Origin: Helicostylum pulchrum
Lineage: Eukaryota; Mucoromycota; Mucoromycetes; Mucorales; Mucoraceae
Reading direction: 5' to 3'
DNA length: 64,000 bases
NCBI GenBank assembly: GCA_025677825.1
Contig: JAIXMO010000005.1
Location: forward strand, 558,001-622,000
Shown here: piece by piece, positions 34,553 through 45,927 of the stretch
How positions within the stretch are numbered: the stretch's first letter is position 1
How the letters are laid out: each line of letters opens with the position of its first letter
Program-made: the position numbers and the translations under genes
Notes under the pieces: generated by a model
Seen by the model: the letters and a program-made list of their open reading frames with translations, nothing else
The model's database searches: none
What the model was told of the DNA's origin: nothing

Positions 34553-34606
34553 CAGGTCTATATCACGTATTTTTTTAAAAAGGTCTATATCACATATTTT
34601 TTTTAA
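34553..34606 (+). repeat. Tandem duplication in the upstream region
   Basis: Two adjacent copies of AGGTCTATATCAC-R-TATTTTTTT lie 27 bases apart, about 40 bases before the start codon of the Pom152-like gene. They may sit in its promoter or 5' leader. Confidence 0.7.
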
Positions 34607-34645
34607 CGAGCACACTTTTTTTTTTCTTCATCACAATTACTTCAT

Positions 34646-36195
34646 ATGAATATTCCACCCCGACAGATTGACATGAGACCACTCATACCTTATACAGTTA
34701 TGGGATTTAACCATCAATTCCATTTGGCTATTGGCATCCTTGTTGTTTTACAGACTTGGAAAGTAGAGGATATTTTAGCTGTATACTATGCTACTAATCC
34801 GGAACAGTACAATGGAATTATACCCAAATGGTGTTTTATTGACGCTTGTTATCTTGTCTCCCTTCATATTGCAAAGACTCCTTGGTTACAGGCTACGAAA
34901 CTGAGAACGATCTTCTTAATATCTATTGCTTTCATGTTTAATTTATCAGTTTTCGTAAGTAATCTTTTTTCTTTAAATTTTTTTTTATTAACAAGTTTCT
35001 TTAGGCCGTATTCTCTGGATTATTCGTAAACATGGTATTTGGTAAGAAACAGTATATTTTCAAATGTGTGTGAGGAGAGGGAGGAATAGTATACTGACAT
35101 GAGTAAAAAATAGGTAATCCATTTGGTAAACAAACAAGCATACCTCAAGGTAGAGGGAATTATATTTCCGGTGAAGATAACGTTATGGCTATTAAAGACA
35201 AGTATTGTGTTGGTTATGACATGTCCTCTTCTACTTGTCAACCTGAATTACCTACTTTTAAATTAAGCGCTATGCCTATTGCCTCTAAATGTGCTGGTCA
35301 TAGTGAAATCGGTACGAAGTTTATAGCTATATTTGAAGGTGCACCACCTTATGTCCTTGATTACATTATTACAAAGCAAAATGACAACTCCACAACTGTG
35401 GTTGAAATAAAAAGAGAATATGTTGATCGTTCTCGTTATATATTTTATTACTTGCCTAGTTCCAGCGGTGAATATTCTTACGATTTCCATTCTTTCGGTG
35501 ATTTACATCATAAATACCAGACTACTCAAATTGCACCTATTAAACAAAGTTCCCACCCTCCACTTGATGCCAAGTTTGATTTTAGTCTTCGTCGTGTTCT
35601 TCGTACTTGTCCTGGTGAAGATATTTCAATGGATGTTGATTTATGTGGTACTGGTCCCTTTGAATTATCTTGGACCCATGCGGGTCAGATCTATTCGGAT
35701 AAGGTGGAGGGAAATAGGTATAAAATCATGTTAGTTCCCTTTAGTCGTGCTGGTCATCATGTTGTTTCTCTTGTAAAGATTGAAGATGCTAATGGCTGCG
35801 TCAAGGATTTAGACTCTCCCGATTTCACTATTGATGTGCGTAATGACCGTCCTACTGTTTCCTTCGATACCAATGGTGAAAATGTTCGCAAGGTTGAAAT
35901 TACTAAAGATACGACTACTAGTTTACCTATTCGTCTTACTGGTGAAAGACCTTGGTTTGTTACTTATCGTAATGTTGAGTTGGGAGACAATAGTAAGAGG
36001 ACAGAACGTTTTATTGATCATAACGCTTCTATTCGAGTCAGTGACATCGGACATTATGAATTATTGAAGGTAGATGATTCTACCTGTAACGGTGATGTCT
36101 TAAAAACGCAATACCTTGTTCAATGGTTAGATAAGCCCACTGTCTCTAATGCTTATGGTATAAGCACTGTGTCGTATGGTTTACAACGTAAGTAA
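34646..36195 (+). CDS. Pom152-like nuclear pore membrane protein, shortened
   Basis: Pom152 anchors the nuclear pore in the envelope and forms a lumenal ring through a string of Ig-like repeats. Three exons (34646-34954, 35005-35041, 35114-36195) give 475 residues. The N-terminus holds three hydrophobic spans (around LAIGILVVLQTW, WCFIDACYLVSLHI and RTIFLISIAFMFNLSVFAVF). The lumenal part contains Ig-like repeats with the Pom152 style SYDFHSFGD, LRTCPGEDISMDVDLCGTGP and IDVRNDRPTVSFD. Known Pom152 proteins are well over 1,000 residues with many more repeats, so the C-terminal half is missing. The segment that normally links the membrane spans to the first lumenal domain also looks short. Downstream, two exon-like pieces (about 36198-36241 and 36317-36340) would read ENRYLVNASSEGIIE and IVRIKH, but need an implausible 11-base intron. 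The gene may be a truncated paralogue. Confidence 0.75.
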
Positions 36196-36764
36196 CAGAA
36201 AATCGTTATTTGGTTAATGCATCTTCCGAGGGTATTATTGAGGTAAAATAAAAAATAAAACGCATTCTATGTATCGTGTACACTAAAAAAGAAACTATTG
36301 TTATTTTTCTTTTTAGATTGTAAGAATTAAGCATTAATGCTAAAAACTGTCAATATTCCTTTAAAATAATAATAAATGCATACAAGTATAATAAAATGTC
36401 TATAAATAAGCGTATATAGTAGTAGTCGTATTTTTTTTTAAGCTTACAGACTACTATTGAGTAAAGGGACCTCCTATTTTATCACGTCCTTCTTTCTTTA
36501 TTCTTTTGTTTTTTATATTTATACCTACAAGCTTACGTAGTTCTTCGTAAGACAACTTCCGTGCATAAAAGGTAATGCGTTACACTTTTTAATCGACCGT
36601 ATAAATTGGCCTTGTATCAAGATCTCTCCTTTTTTATCTTTTTTTACAGTAAATGCCCCCAAAAAACCAGAAAAATTCCAAGGAGATCCGACTGGTATAC
36701 ATCCCTTCTTAAATTACAAGAGAATATAGTCTAACAGTCAAGTTTAGAGATTCTTGCTCTTAAA

Positions 36765-37460
36765 TACAGACTGTTGCTAAGTGACGAAAGATTGGAAATG
36801 GATGCAGTGTAAGCCAAATAAAGTAAATGCAAAGATATCTTTTAGCCCTATATATTATAGCTAGCAGATTTTAAATGTATTGTTACGTGGTATTCCAATA
36901 AATAGCTTGTACTATTTTAATTGCGAACAATAAAAAATAATAACAGAATTTAACATAATTTTAATGTTTGAGCTCTCACAGAAAAAGGTACACAGCATAG
37001 GTTTTTATACAATAGATTGGGGGAGCTCAAGAACCATTGAAAGTGCTATAATCAATTATTGTTCATCTTTTATTCCATTAAAAACGCGTGTTTTGAAGTG
37101 AAGGTTTAGAAGTAACTTCTAAAAAAGGTCATTTTTCGGTGATCAAAATAAAGTGTTTTCTTTGTATGATTAAACGTCAGGGAATAATTATTTTTTTCAA
37201 GTTACTTAGTAAAAGTTACTCCTTAGGAAGTTATCTTTATCACAAACTACAAAAAACCGCATGTTGTTTTATACTTTTCTCGATTTTTAATTCTTTTCGT
37301 CAGCCGATCATTTTTGATCATTTTTCGTCATTTTGGGCGGTCGACCCCTTTTCAGTTTTTGTGGTTATTTTAAGATTACTCAATATCTACTTTGCCTTTC
37401 TTTGTGGAAAAAACAATGATAATATAGTTCTTTTTTAAGCGCATTTAATCCGTCTATAGT
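36765..37460 (+). repeat. Dispersed repeat, copy B
   Basis: This copy is colinear with 26598-27257 and shares the AAAAACGCGTG, AACGTCAGG, AAGTTACTTAGTAAAAGTTACTCC and CCCCTTTT landmarks. It starts about 570 bases after the shortened Pom152-like frame. The mutual divergence, mostly single-base changes and small indels, suggests an old family. Confidence 0.85.
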
Positions 37461-37864
37461 CATATTTTTAATAAAAACACTAACCAAACAATCACTGTTT
37501 TAGACGTTTTTTTTTCGCTACATTTTGAGTTAAGCGGTCCTTAAAATGACTATTTCTTTAAAGCGCGTTTTCTCGCCCAGTTTTAGATGTGGCACTTTTA
37601 TTTATAAATATCCAATATACAGTTTTTAAATATCTACATTCGGCGTTATAATCAAACACGGTAATAAAAAACTACATCTTATATAATTGCGAAGCTCTGA
37701 AAATGGTTACACGATGTTACACTAAAAAAGTGTATTTTTTTTCTCAAAAAAAAAAACGTTTAAAACAACGATTACTCTTTCAGTTTTTGCAGTAGAAGTA
37801 TTATTTAAAATGGATTAAGAGCTTCTAAATGAGTTCTATGCCATGTATATTTTTTTGGCAAGGA

Positions 37865-38075
37865 TAGGCAAATTGTATTATGAGTAATTATAAAATAACC
37901 ATAAAAACACAAAAGGGGTTGACCCCCAAAAATGAAAATCGAAAAAAAAACAAAAAAGTTCGTTTTTAATTTTTTCTATCAAAGATATAGTTAAAACAAC
38001 TATTTTGTACTAAATAGCTTGGATCCAAAAAGCGTTTCCTGTTTCTTTAAAAAATAAAAACCAACATTTATTATA
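37865..38075 (-). repeat. Dispersed repeat, partial inverted copy
   Basis: The reverse complement of this segment matches the right part of copies A and B: the GGGGGTCAACCCC core with TTTTGTG and GGTTATTTTA at 37895-37935, and a weaker CTATTTAGTA match further out. With copy B it forms an inverted pair around a 0.4 kb spacer (37460-37865), as in a foldback-type element. Confidence 0.6.
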
Positions 38076-38221
38076 ACCGCTAATTTTAGCAGTGATTTCT
38101 TATGTGAGGGATTTTTAAACGGCGCCAAATCGGATGGTATGCACATGAGAGGTATATCTACACACATACATGTATATATTTAGTAACTATTTCGTGCTAA
38201 AAAGTTATAAAGATTATATAT

Positions 38222-38601
38222 TTACTCTTTATACATTAATAACTGAGTTTTGAGATACAAAACTTCTTCTTTAAGCTGAATATTTAATAAACAAAGGCGT
38301 TGATTTTCACTTGACATTCTGTTTGCTTTACAAATCAGACCATCTATCCATTCCTTTTTCTTTTGTCTACATTTGGATGCTAGATAAATATGTTTTTATT
38401 CGCTGTCAGAAAAATAAAAAACATGTGTGACCTGTCAACATATACGTTACCCGCCAATCTATTTCTTTTTAAAACTTGTTTGTGTAATTCTTGCTGATCA
38501 AAAGACATTTTATTATTCTGTCTATCACTCATATTCATCAATTGATTAAATTGATTTATAGGTGTTGAGTTTGTAGAGAAGAAGCAAATGTTGGTATTCA
38601 T
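38222..38601 (-). CDS. Short bZIP transcription factor (ATF/CREB type)
   Basis: The protein is a nuclear basic-leucine-zipper regulator of only 102 residues. It is hidden by an intron: exon 1 (38451-38601) ends in the middle of the basic region and exon 2 (38222-38379) completes it. The join gives KRNRLAASKCRQKKKEW, the invariant N-x7-R bZIP signature in its AASKCR form. The zipper follows with SSENQRLCLLNIQLKEEVLYL. The N-terminal 40 residues are Asn/Gln-rich without a clear activation domain. The frame closes exactly (151+158 bases). Fungal Atf1-like proteins share this basic region but are much longer, so this may be a minimal or dominant-negative type. A GA-rich microsatellite lies directly upstream. 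Confidence 0.88.
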
Positions 38602-38603
38602 AA

Positions 38604-38677
38604 GAGAGAGAAAGAGAGAGAGAAAGAGAGAAAAAGAGAGAGAAAAAAAAAGAGAGAGAAAAAAAAAGAGAGGTGGT
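38604..38677. repeat. GA-rich microsatellite
   Basis: An imperfect (GA)n/(GAAA)n purine tract sits immediately before the bZIP start codon and probably forms part of its 5' leader or promoter. Confidence 0.8.
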
Positions 38678-38916
38678 TATTTATTTTTAACTGTATATAT
38701 AAATTTTAATGGTATGACAATCGCATGGATAAAAGCATTTTTTCTCACATGTTTAAAAGCTACATGTCACCTTAAAAAGGAAAGCAAAATAAACATATTT
38801 TTTAACAACTAAACACAGAGTATTTTTTATATGTATATTTTCTAATAATGATGTAAAATGTAGTTTATTACTGAAAAAAAAAAGGATGTGTATGTACGAA
38901 ATTCAAAATTTTTCTT

Positions 38917-40804
38917 TTAGTTGTTTTCCTCAGGCTTCATGGCAGGGAACAAGAGGACTTCCTTAATGTTGTTGGAATCAGTCAAGAACATGGCCATACG
39001 ATCGATACCCATACCCCAACCACCGGTAGGAGGAAGACCATATTCAAGAGATTGACAGAAGTTTTCATCAATCAATTGAGCCTCGTCATCACCAGCAGCC
39101 TTATCGTTAGCTTGTTGAGCGAAACGCTCACGTTGATCAAAAGGATCGTTTAACTCAGTGTAAGCGTTACAGATTTCCTTGGTAGCAACAAACAATTCAA
39201 AACGTTCACAGAGACCAGCACGATCACGGTGCTTCTTGGCCAAAGGAGACATCATTTGAGGATGACCAGTGATGAAAGTAGGGGAGATACAGTCAACTTC
39301 AAGGTATTCACCAACAAGCTTATCCAACATACGAGCGTTAGTACGAGGAGCAGAACACTCAACGCCGTTCTTGGCACAAAGATCAGACAAGAACTTGTTG
39401 GTTTCATCAGTATGAAGTTGATCACCAGCAGGGAAAGTACAGTTTAACTTTTCTTCCAAGGTTTGGATCATATCCATACGCTTGAAAGGAGGAGTGAAAT
39501 CGATATCCAAAACGGGACCTTCAGGACCTTGAGGATGGTATTGAATTTGGTACTTACCAAAGAGCTTCATAACCATACCAGAAATAAGTTCTTCACTCAT
39601 CTCCATTAAATCAAACATATCAGCATAAGCCATATAGAACTCACAAGTGGTGAATTCAGGGTTATGGGTCATATCGATACCTTCGTTACGGAATTGACGT
39701 CCGATTTCGTAAACGCGATCAAGACCACCAACAACCAACATCTTCAAGTATAATTCAGGTGCAACACGCATAAACATATCCAACTTTAAATCGTTATGGT
39801 GAGTAACAAAAGGCTTAGCAGTGGCACCACCAGCAATTTGGTTCATCATAGGGGTCTCGACTTCAAGGAAGTTACGAGTATCGAAGAAAGAACGAATATA
39901 AGTAACAATCTTGGAACGAATAGCAAACTTATCACGAACAAAGTTGTTCATAATTAAATCGAGATAACGTTGACGGAATCTGAGTTCCATATCCTTGAAA
40001 CCGTAGTTAGCCTTAGGCAACATACGAAGACAAGGGGATAAAAGGGTAACCTTCTTGGGGAAAATAGAAAGTTCACCACGGTTAGTCTTACCAGGAACAC
40101 CGGTAACACCAATAATATCACCACGTCTTAAAAGGTCATGGATTTCAGTATAATCCTCTCCTTCGTTATCTTGGAGAGCAGCCATGACTTGGATCTTGAC
40201 ACCTTCACCGTGCAAATCGTAGAATCTCAACTTGGCACCAGCAGCACGCTTGTTGTGAACACGACCAGCAACAGAGATAACTTGGTCATCGAGACGTTGA
40301 CCAACTTCAAGCTTCTCATACTTTTCAATGAATTCAGGAAGACTCATTTCAACTTGGAACTTGTGAGGATAAGGCTCAGGCTTGGGGTTTTGACGAAGCT
40401 TGTTAATAGCCTTGGAACGTAATTCAAAGTATTGCTAATATATATAAAATTAGCACCCCTTGTTCACTCTCTTTTTTTTAAAAAATATATATATATATAT
40501 ATATATTTTATCTTACGTTAGGGTTTAATTCCTCCTCACCGTCTTCGACACTCTTAGCCTTAGCTTCCTTAGGGGGAGCAGCAGCGGCCTTAGCAGCCTT
40601 AGTGGCTTCCTTGGCACGAACCTTCTCACGTCTCTTGAATTCACTATTTTGATTTTTTAAAAAAGTCATGTCAGTACGTCAAAAAAAAAAAAAGACAGTT
40701 ACAACATTCGTGCTTTTAAATATGTATACATACGACTTGGAGATCATTTCACCAGTAACGGGATCCTTTTGAAGGTTCTTTTGATCAACAACGGGTTCAG
40801 ACAT
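38917..40804 (-). CDS. KRS1: Lysyl-tRNA synthetase, class II
   Basis: The enzyme charges tRNA-Lys with lysine. Three exons (40734-40804, 40517-40643, 38917-40434) give 571 residues, close to other eukaryotic cytosolic enzymes. The N-terminal extension is lysine/alanine-rich and helical ([20 protein letters not shown]), the type that binds tRNA. The anticodon-binding OB fold contains [20 protein letters not shown]. The catalytic core has motif 1 ([15 protein letters not shown]), motif 2 ([14 protein letters not shown]) and motif 3 ([15 protein letters not shown]). The start is the first ATG of exon 1 ([12 protein letters not shown]). No mitochondrial presequence is seen. Codon usage is much more biased than in neighbouring genes, with few rare codons, as expected for a highly expressed gene. 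A second start for a mitochondrial form is not evident. Confidence 0.97.
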
Positions 40805-41301
40805 TTTGGCAAACAAAAAAAAACTGTGTGTAGAAAAGAAAGGAAAAAAAATTTTTTTTCTTGCACTTATTAAAATTTTGTTCTTTCCCGGAGTATGAAT
40901 TGACGGTTACGCCTCTCTTTTGAAGAGATTATCTTTCCATCTCAAAAAAAAAAGCCATATACATAATATATTGCTTGTTGTACACAAAGGAACGGCTGTT
41001 CCCCTTTTTATCACTAAACTAAACAGAAAAGAAGGTTACTATATATACTGATTTATATCTTGGATGACAAAAAGTATACATAATAAGTGTCTTTTTTAAG
41101 TACACACGTCCATATTTTTTATCATACGCATTTTTATCCAACACCACTTCTCAAGTTAAAAACATGCATAATGGTAATACTTCACGGTACCTATATTTCG
41201 CACGGGTTGTAACCTTAAATTTTTACGAATCATGTTCATTTGATTGGTTCATAGTAAAAAAAGCCAAAGCGTACATGAAACTTATACGCTGGACAGATTT
41301 A

Positions 41302-43262
41302 TTATTTTTTACGTAAAGAACGAGAGACTTCATCTAATAAATCCCACATACATTCTTCAGCCATATAATCACTATATCTTTGACTCAACGGCTTCCAATC
41401 ATCTTGATCTGTTGGAGGGTATTGAAATTGAGGACCAAAATTACAAGTGACCACACCACCTTTAAATACACTAATGGCAGGATAATAACCCAACGTACCA
41501 TCATCTTCTACAGGAGGATCCTCAGTCCAATGTTGATGCCCAATACCATCAAATTCATCTTCTTTTCTCTGTACATTGGTATATTCCTTCTTGGACACCT
41601 TCTTCTTCTTTTTAACTCTCTTTGCCATAATAGTTTCCGGTAACCTGCCAAAATCCTCAAAATCGATTAAATCCGTAAACATAACACCTTGATTGACACC
41701 GTTCTTATATACAGTTATATACGAACCTGGTAAAATCTTGGGTTCGTAATCTTCTTTATCTTTTCGATAAGGATCTGCTAATGCTTCCATTTCTTTACTG
41801 GGTCTATAATCCTTTTCTTCAAACCACAAATGTTCTTTATAAGCAATAGGAATACGTCGTCTTGAAGCGCTTTTAAAATGTTCTTTGCTCTTTGGTGGTA
41901 ATGAAATAAAAAGTCCAATCACATCACCAGATTGAAACGGTTCTCCGTACTTTTCTGGTCTGGAACAGTATACTCTATCTCCCGTTTTATCGCGATAACC
42001 GTATCCGTATCCATCATATCCAACTGGCGCGTTTAAACAGGCTTCTCGTCTTGCCCACCCAATACGTACATGAGGTCCATCGGCATCAGAAGCACCAGCT
42101 GCAGTTTGAATTCTAGCTTCCCAAAACCAATTTCCTTCTTTAACTCCTACGTTTGCTCTGCACATACGAAACCCTTTATCGGTAGTGACAGTTAATCCGT
42201 CCTTTGCTACAGATATGTAAGAACTTTTATCTGGTATACTGATCGTACAACCTCCTAAACTATTTTCGGCTTGTTGATAAGCTACTAGAGGTAATATAGA
42301 GGGTTCGCAGGGACTGTATTTAAATCCAAATCGATTAAAAGGGTGATCGGTATTAGCTGATCCAGGTGGAAACACCACGGGTACAGTGTTGGGTGTAAAT
42401 GGTACGGGTGATGAAGAGCGTGGGGAAGGTGTAGTAGGTGTATTGGATCTCCATTTTGTGTCTGCTAGTGGTGATCCATCAGGTTCCTTACGTTTTTCTC
42501 TAACAACGCGTGGTGCAGAAGCTGGTGTCTTTCCCGCATACTTTTTTTTTTTTAAAAAAAATCAGAATTTTCTTTTTTTACGTGTAAAAATAGATAAACT
42601 TACCTGTGAAGTAGGTCGTACATGCCATAAACTAGGATCGGCCAACCTAAAATCAGAAGCAGCGGACCTTTGCCTCTCGTCGCGTGCAATAAAAGTATCC
42701 TTTGAAGAATACAGACAACTACCCAAAGTAGCCCACCAAGTAGTGGTTCTTGCTCTCTCTGTACATAAACTTTTCCAGTGTTTATCGACAAATGGAATAA
42801 TTTCCTTTTTATTGAAATAATATTGTTCCGGATGCCATTCTTGCATTAAAGCAGCGTTTTTACTTTCAAACAATTCTTCGTTTTCATTACCAATACGACA
42901 AATAATTTCTTCTAGAATAAGGTTGGCGATGGTTGTTGCACATATCTCTTTCCAACCGGCTGTAGTACGTTCGTATGTTTCGACATGATTGTTGTTACAG
43001 TTGCGGCAGACAAAAATGTAGTTGGTTGTGAAGAGTAAATCAGGTGGACTGGCAATGGTTGTACATTCCAAGTGAAACCAGTTTCTACAAGCTAAAAAAA
43101 AAAGGGAAAGATTTCAATACGGATAGTATATAAAGTAAAAAGGGAGTTTACTTTACAGCGACATTGCATAGTTATTTGTAACAGGTTGCGATCTCTTCCA
43201 CAGTAACAGTACTTGTGCTTCGAGTGAATAGTGTGTGTTTCATTCCATAGCAAATCATCCAT
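41302..43262 (-). CDS. ASH2/Bre2, COMPASS histone H3K4 methyltransferase subunit
   Basis: Ash2/Bre2 is the SPRY-domain subunit that stimulates Set1-type H3K4 methylation. Three exons (43157-43262, 42604-43091, 41302-42540) give 610 residues. The N-terminus has an ASH2L-like atypical PHD finger: CYCGRDRN, CRSCRNWFHLEC and TNYIFVCRNC. A winged-helix region follows (FNKKEIIPFVDKHW, SKDTFIARDE), then a Ser/Pro-rich linker. The SPRY domain holds YISVAKDGLTVTTDKG, GNWFWEARI, VRIGWARREA, GYGYGYRDKTG and, after a lysine-rich insertion, GYYPAISVFKGG. The architecture is that of animal ASH2L rather than the shorter yeast Bre2. The first donor at 43156 is chosen because it completes the PHD cysteine spacing. 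It is divergently transcribed from the hydrolase-phosphatase fusion. Confidence 0.94.
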
Positions 43263-43453
43263 TATCAAAATAGCACAAAATATAATAAAAAGAAGAAGGG
43301 GGATTTTTTTATTATTCTTGAATAAGTAGATCTGCCAGTGACCGCTTACGCGGATATAACATTATCCTACTAAAATACAACTTAAAAAGGTATTTCAGTA
43401 CCTTTCTTTTTTTTTTCATCTCTTTTTTATCATTATTAAAACACTGAATAACA
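43263..43453. promoter_or_regulatory. Short divergent promoter
   Basis: Only 191 bases separate the start codons of the ASH2 gene (minus) and the hydrolase-phosphatase gene (plus), so both must share this promoter space. It contains T-rich tracts next to the plus-strand start and a partial palindrome GGTATTTCAGTACC at about 43390. No factor site can be named. Confidence 0.6.
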
Positions 43454-45604
43454 ATGACAGTAACGAACATAAGAAATGACAAGGGAGAGAACTTGGTTGG
43501 TATCTTGAATAAAAAAGATACTAATCAGCTAGTTTTAATTGTTCATGGTGAACAAGGTTAGTTTCTCTTTCTCGCTCTTTGACGTTTCTTTAATTATTTT
43601 TTTGTTACAGGGCATAAAGATTGTCTGTATCAAGTTGGTTTAGCCGAAAAGTTGGCATTTTCTACCTTTCGCTTTGACCTTCATGGTAATGGTGATAGTG
43701 AAGGAAAGGCAGGATATAGCCACATAGCTGTAAAGTAGTGAACACATGAAAAAAAAAGTAAAAAAAAAAATACTTATATTTTATTTTAGCAAGATACAGA
43801 AGATATTCATGCAATTGCTCAACATTTTGAATCTTTAGGATATGAAATATACGCTATTATCGGTCATGGCAGAGGTAAAATAAATAAATGAATATATATG
43901 TGATAAACCAGCTTAAAAAAAAATTATAAGGTTCGTTGAGTGGATTAAAGTACGCAACAAGTTGTGATAAGCCATTATCCCATTATGTTAATATTGCGGC
44001 ACCTTATCTCGACGGAAACGCTGTTAAAAAGTCTGAAATTGCTTTTAAACCCGACTTTTTTGATTGGAAAGTATATCAAAAAGGTAAACTTATCACTGTT
44101 AAACAGAGACAAGAGGAAATTGATGTATACAATTCCTGGGATAGTTCACACGGTATGTAGTTTTTGTTTTGTTATTTAGAATGACTAACCTTATTTTGAT
44201 TTTTGTTACCCAGTCATTCGTATGCCTAAAACAACTTGTGTATTGACAATTCATGGGTTAAATGACGAGGTAAAAAAAAAAGAGGCAAAACATTTTTACT
44301 TTTTAATATGACGACTTAAAAAAAACCATGCATATATAAAGACTGTACCTACTTATCATGCTGCTTCTTATGCCAACGCTATCTCCAACCATACTTTAAA
44401 ACTATTACCCGAGGCAGACCACTCATTTACAAACCAATACGAACAATTAATTGATACCATTGTATCACATTTTGAGCAACACACCAATGACGCTTATCAA
44501 AAGGCATTGAATATGGGACAACATGTTAGTGTCACGATCCCTCGTTGGATCGATATTCCCGGTGTCAAAAATTTCAGAGATATTGGTGGCTGGCCATTAA
44601 AGGATGGTAGTGGATATATTAGAGAAAGAACTGTATTCAGATGCGGGCAGTAATGTGAATTTATATATATATTATATTTATAAACACAAAATTCTCATTT
44701 AATTCGTTCTAGTCTAGTAGATATCACAGAACACGGTATTCAAACTTTACGCAGGTTAAACGTTATTGCTGCTTTCGATTTTCGATCAGATCCAGAAATT
44801 GAACGTCAAGGTGTTATGCCGTAAAGTTTTATTTTATTTTATTTTTTATTGTGTAAATCAACTCATTACTAGTGTATAGTGATATTGCTGGATTAACACG
44901 TTACCCTTCCGCCATGTTTACGCAAGCAGATTACTCTCCTGCCGCGTTAGCTACTCGTTGGAAAGGCTATTTTGAAGGCGCTACTGGGTTTCCTAAAGTA
45001 TATGCGGTTATTTTAGAAAAGGGTGCACCTCAATATCGTAAAATATTTATTCATTTAATTGAAAATCACTCAATTAGTTCAACAAAATCAATTATTGTTC
45101 ATTGTACTGCTGGTAAGGATCGTACTGGATTGTTTGGCATGCTGTTATTAGGTTTGTGCGGTGTTGATGATGAAATTATTGCTAATGAATATGCTTTAAG
45201 TAATCTTGGATACTGGGGTAAAAACAAAAAATAGATAGAATAGTTTAACTGGTGTTAATGTTATTTTTTTTTTAAAAAAAAAAGAGTCTAACCGTGAATT
45301 AGAAAAAAAGGCAGAAATGTTGAATGTAACTGTGGATGATATGCGTATGGTGATGTCTGCCCCGTAAGTTATTTTTTTTTTTTACCTTTGTCATTGTGAT
45401 GATGATGATATTAATCCGGGCTTGCTTCCTAGATATCTTGCTATGAAAGAAACCATTCGTCAAGTTAAGGAGAAATATGGATCAATTGAAGGATACGTTC
45501 GTGATGAGTGTAAATTGACTCAAGAACAAGTTAAAAAGGTCAAGGAACTTATGATTGTTCCTATTCGTTTTGAAGAACGTCAATTATATAGACCCAAGAT
45601 CTAA
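43454..45604 (+). CDS. Fusion of an alpha/beta-hydrolase-like domain and a tyrosine phosphatase
   Basis: Ten exons (43454-43556, 43611-43729, 43790-43874, 43931-44152, 44214-44269, 44342-44649, 44713-44820, 44880-45217, 45285-45363, 45433-45604) give 529 residues. The N-terminal half is an alpha/beta hydrolase of the serine-aminopeptidase type: LVLIVHGEQGHKD, FRFDLHGNGDSEG, an acid region LTIHGLNDETVP and a final EADHSF. The nucleophile elbow reads GHGRG, so the expected serine is glycine. The C-terminal half is a bacterial/fungal-type tyrosine phosphatase: IPGVKNFRDIGGWPL at its start and the P-loop HCTAGKDRTG with all catalytic residues. The family may act on phosphotyrosine or phosphoinositides; the substrate here is unknown. 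The hydrolase part is probably non-catalytic and may bind a ligand or the phosphatase. Confidence 0.93.
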
Positions 45605-45927
45605 GATATACTTTTTACCAAAAAGCATTTCTTTTCCTTTTTTTTTTTACGTGGAATAAAACCATTGTTAAAACACGTCAAAAGATTTATTTCTACCTTT
45701 AATCTTAAACAATAGATCGTCTTCTTTACAACGCGTAAAAAAGGGAATGCAAGTGACATTCAATGATTACTTTATAAGTAAAGGGAGAACTTGCATGCCA
45801 CCGGAATATTCACCTTAATTTATCAATGATTGGCTGGTACAGATTCTTATCGGACCAGCCTAAAGTAGACTGCTGCACAGAATTTTTGCGTTCTTTTTTT
45901 TTTCTTTTTCTTTTCTTTAATAAAACC

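Noticed and set aside
34646..36195. Annotation of the Pom152-like gene as a full-length nucleoporin
   Set aside because: The length and the missing Ig repeats do not support it.
38917..40422. Open frames on the plus strand across the lysyl-tRNA synthetase gene (39229-39447, 40138-40422)
   Set aside because: They are antisense shadows of a strongly coding minus-strand gene and have no features of their own.
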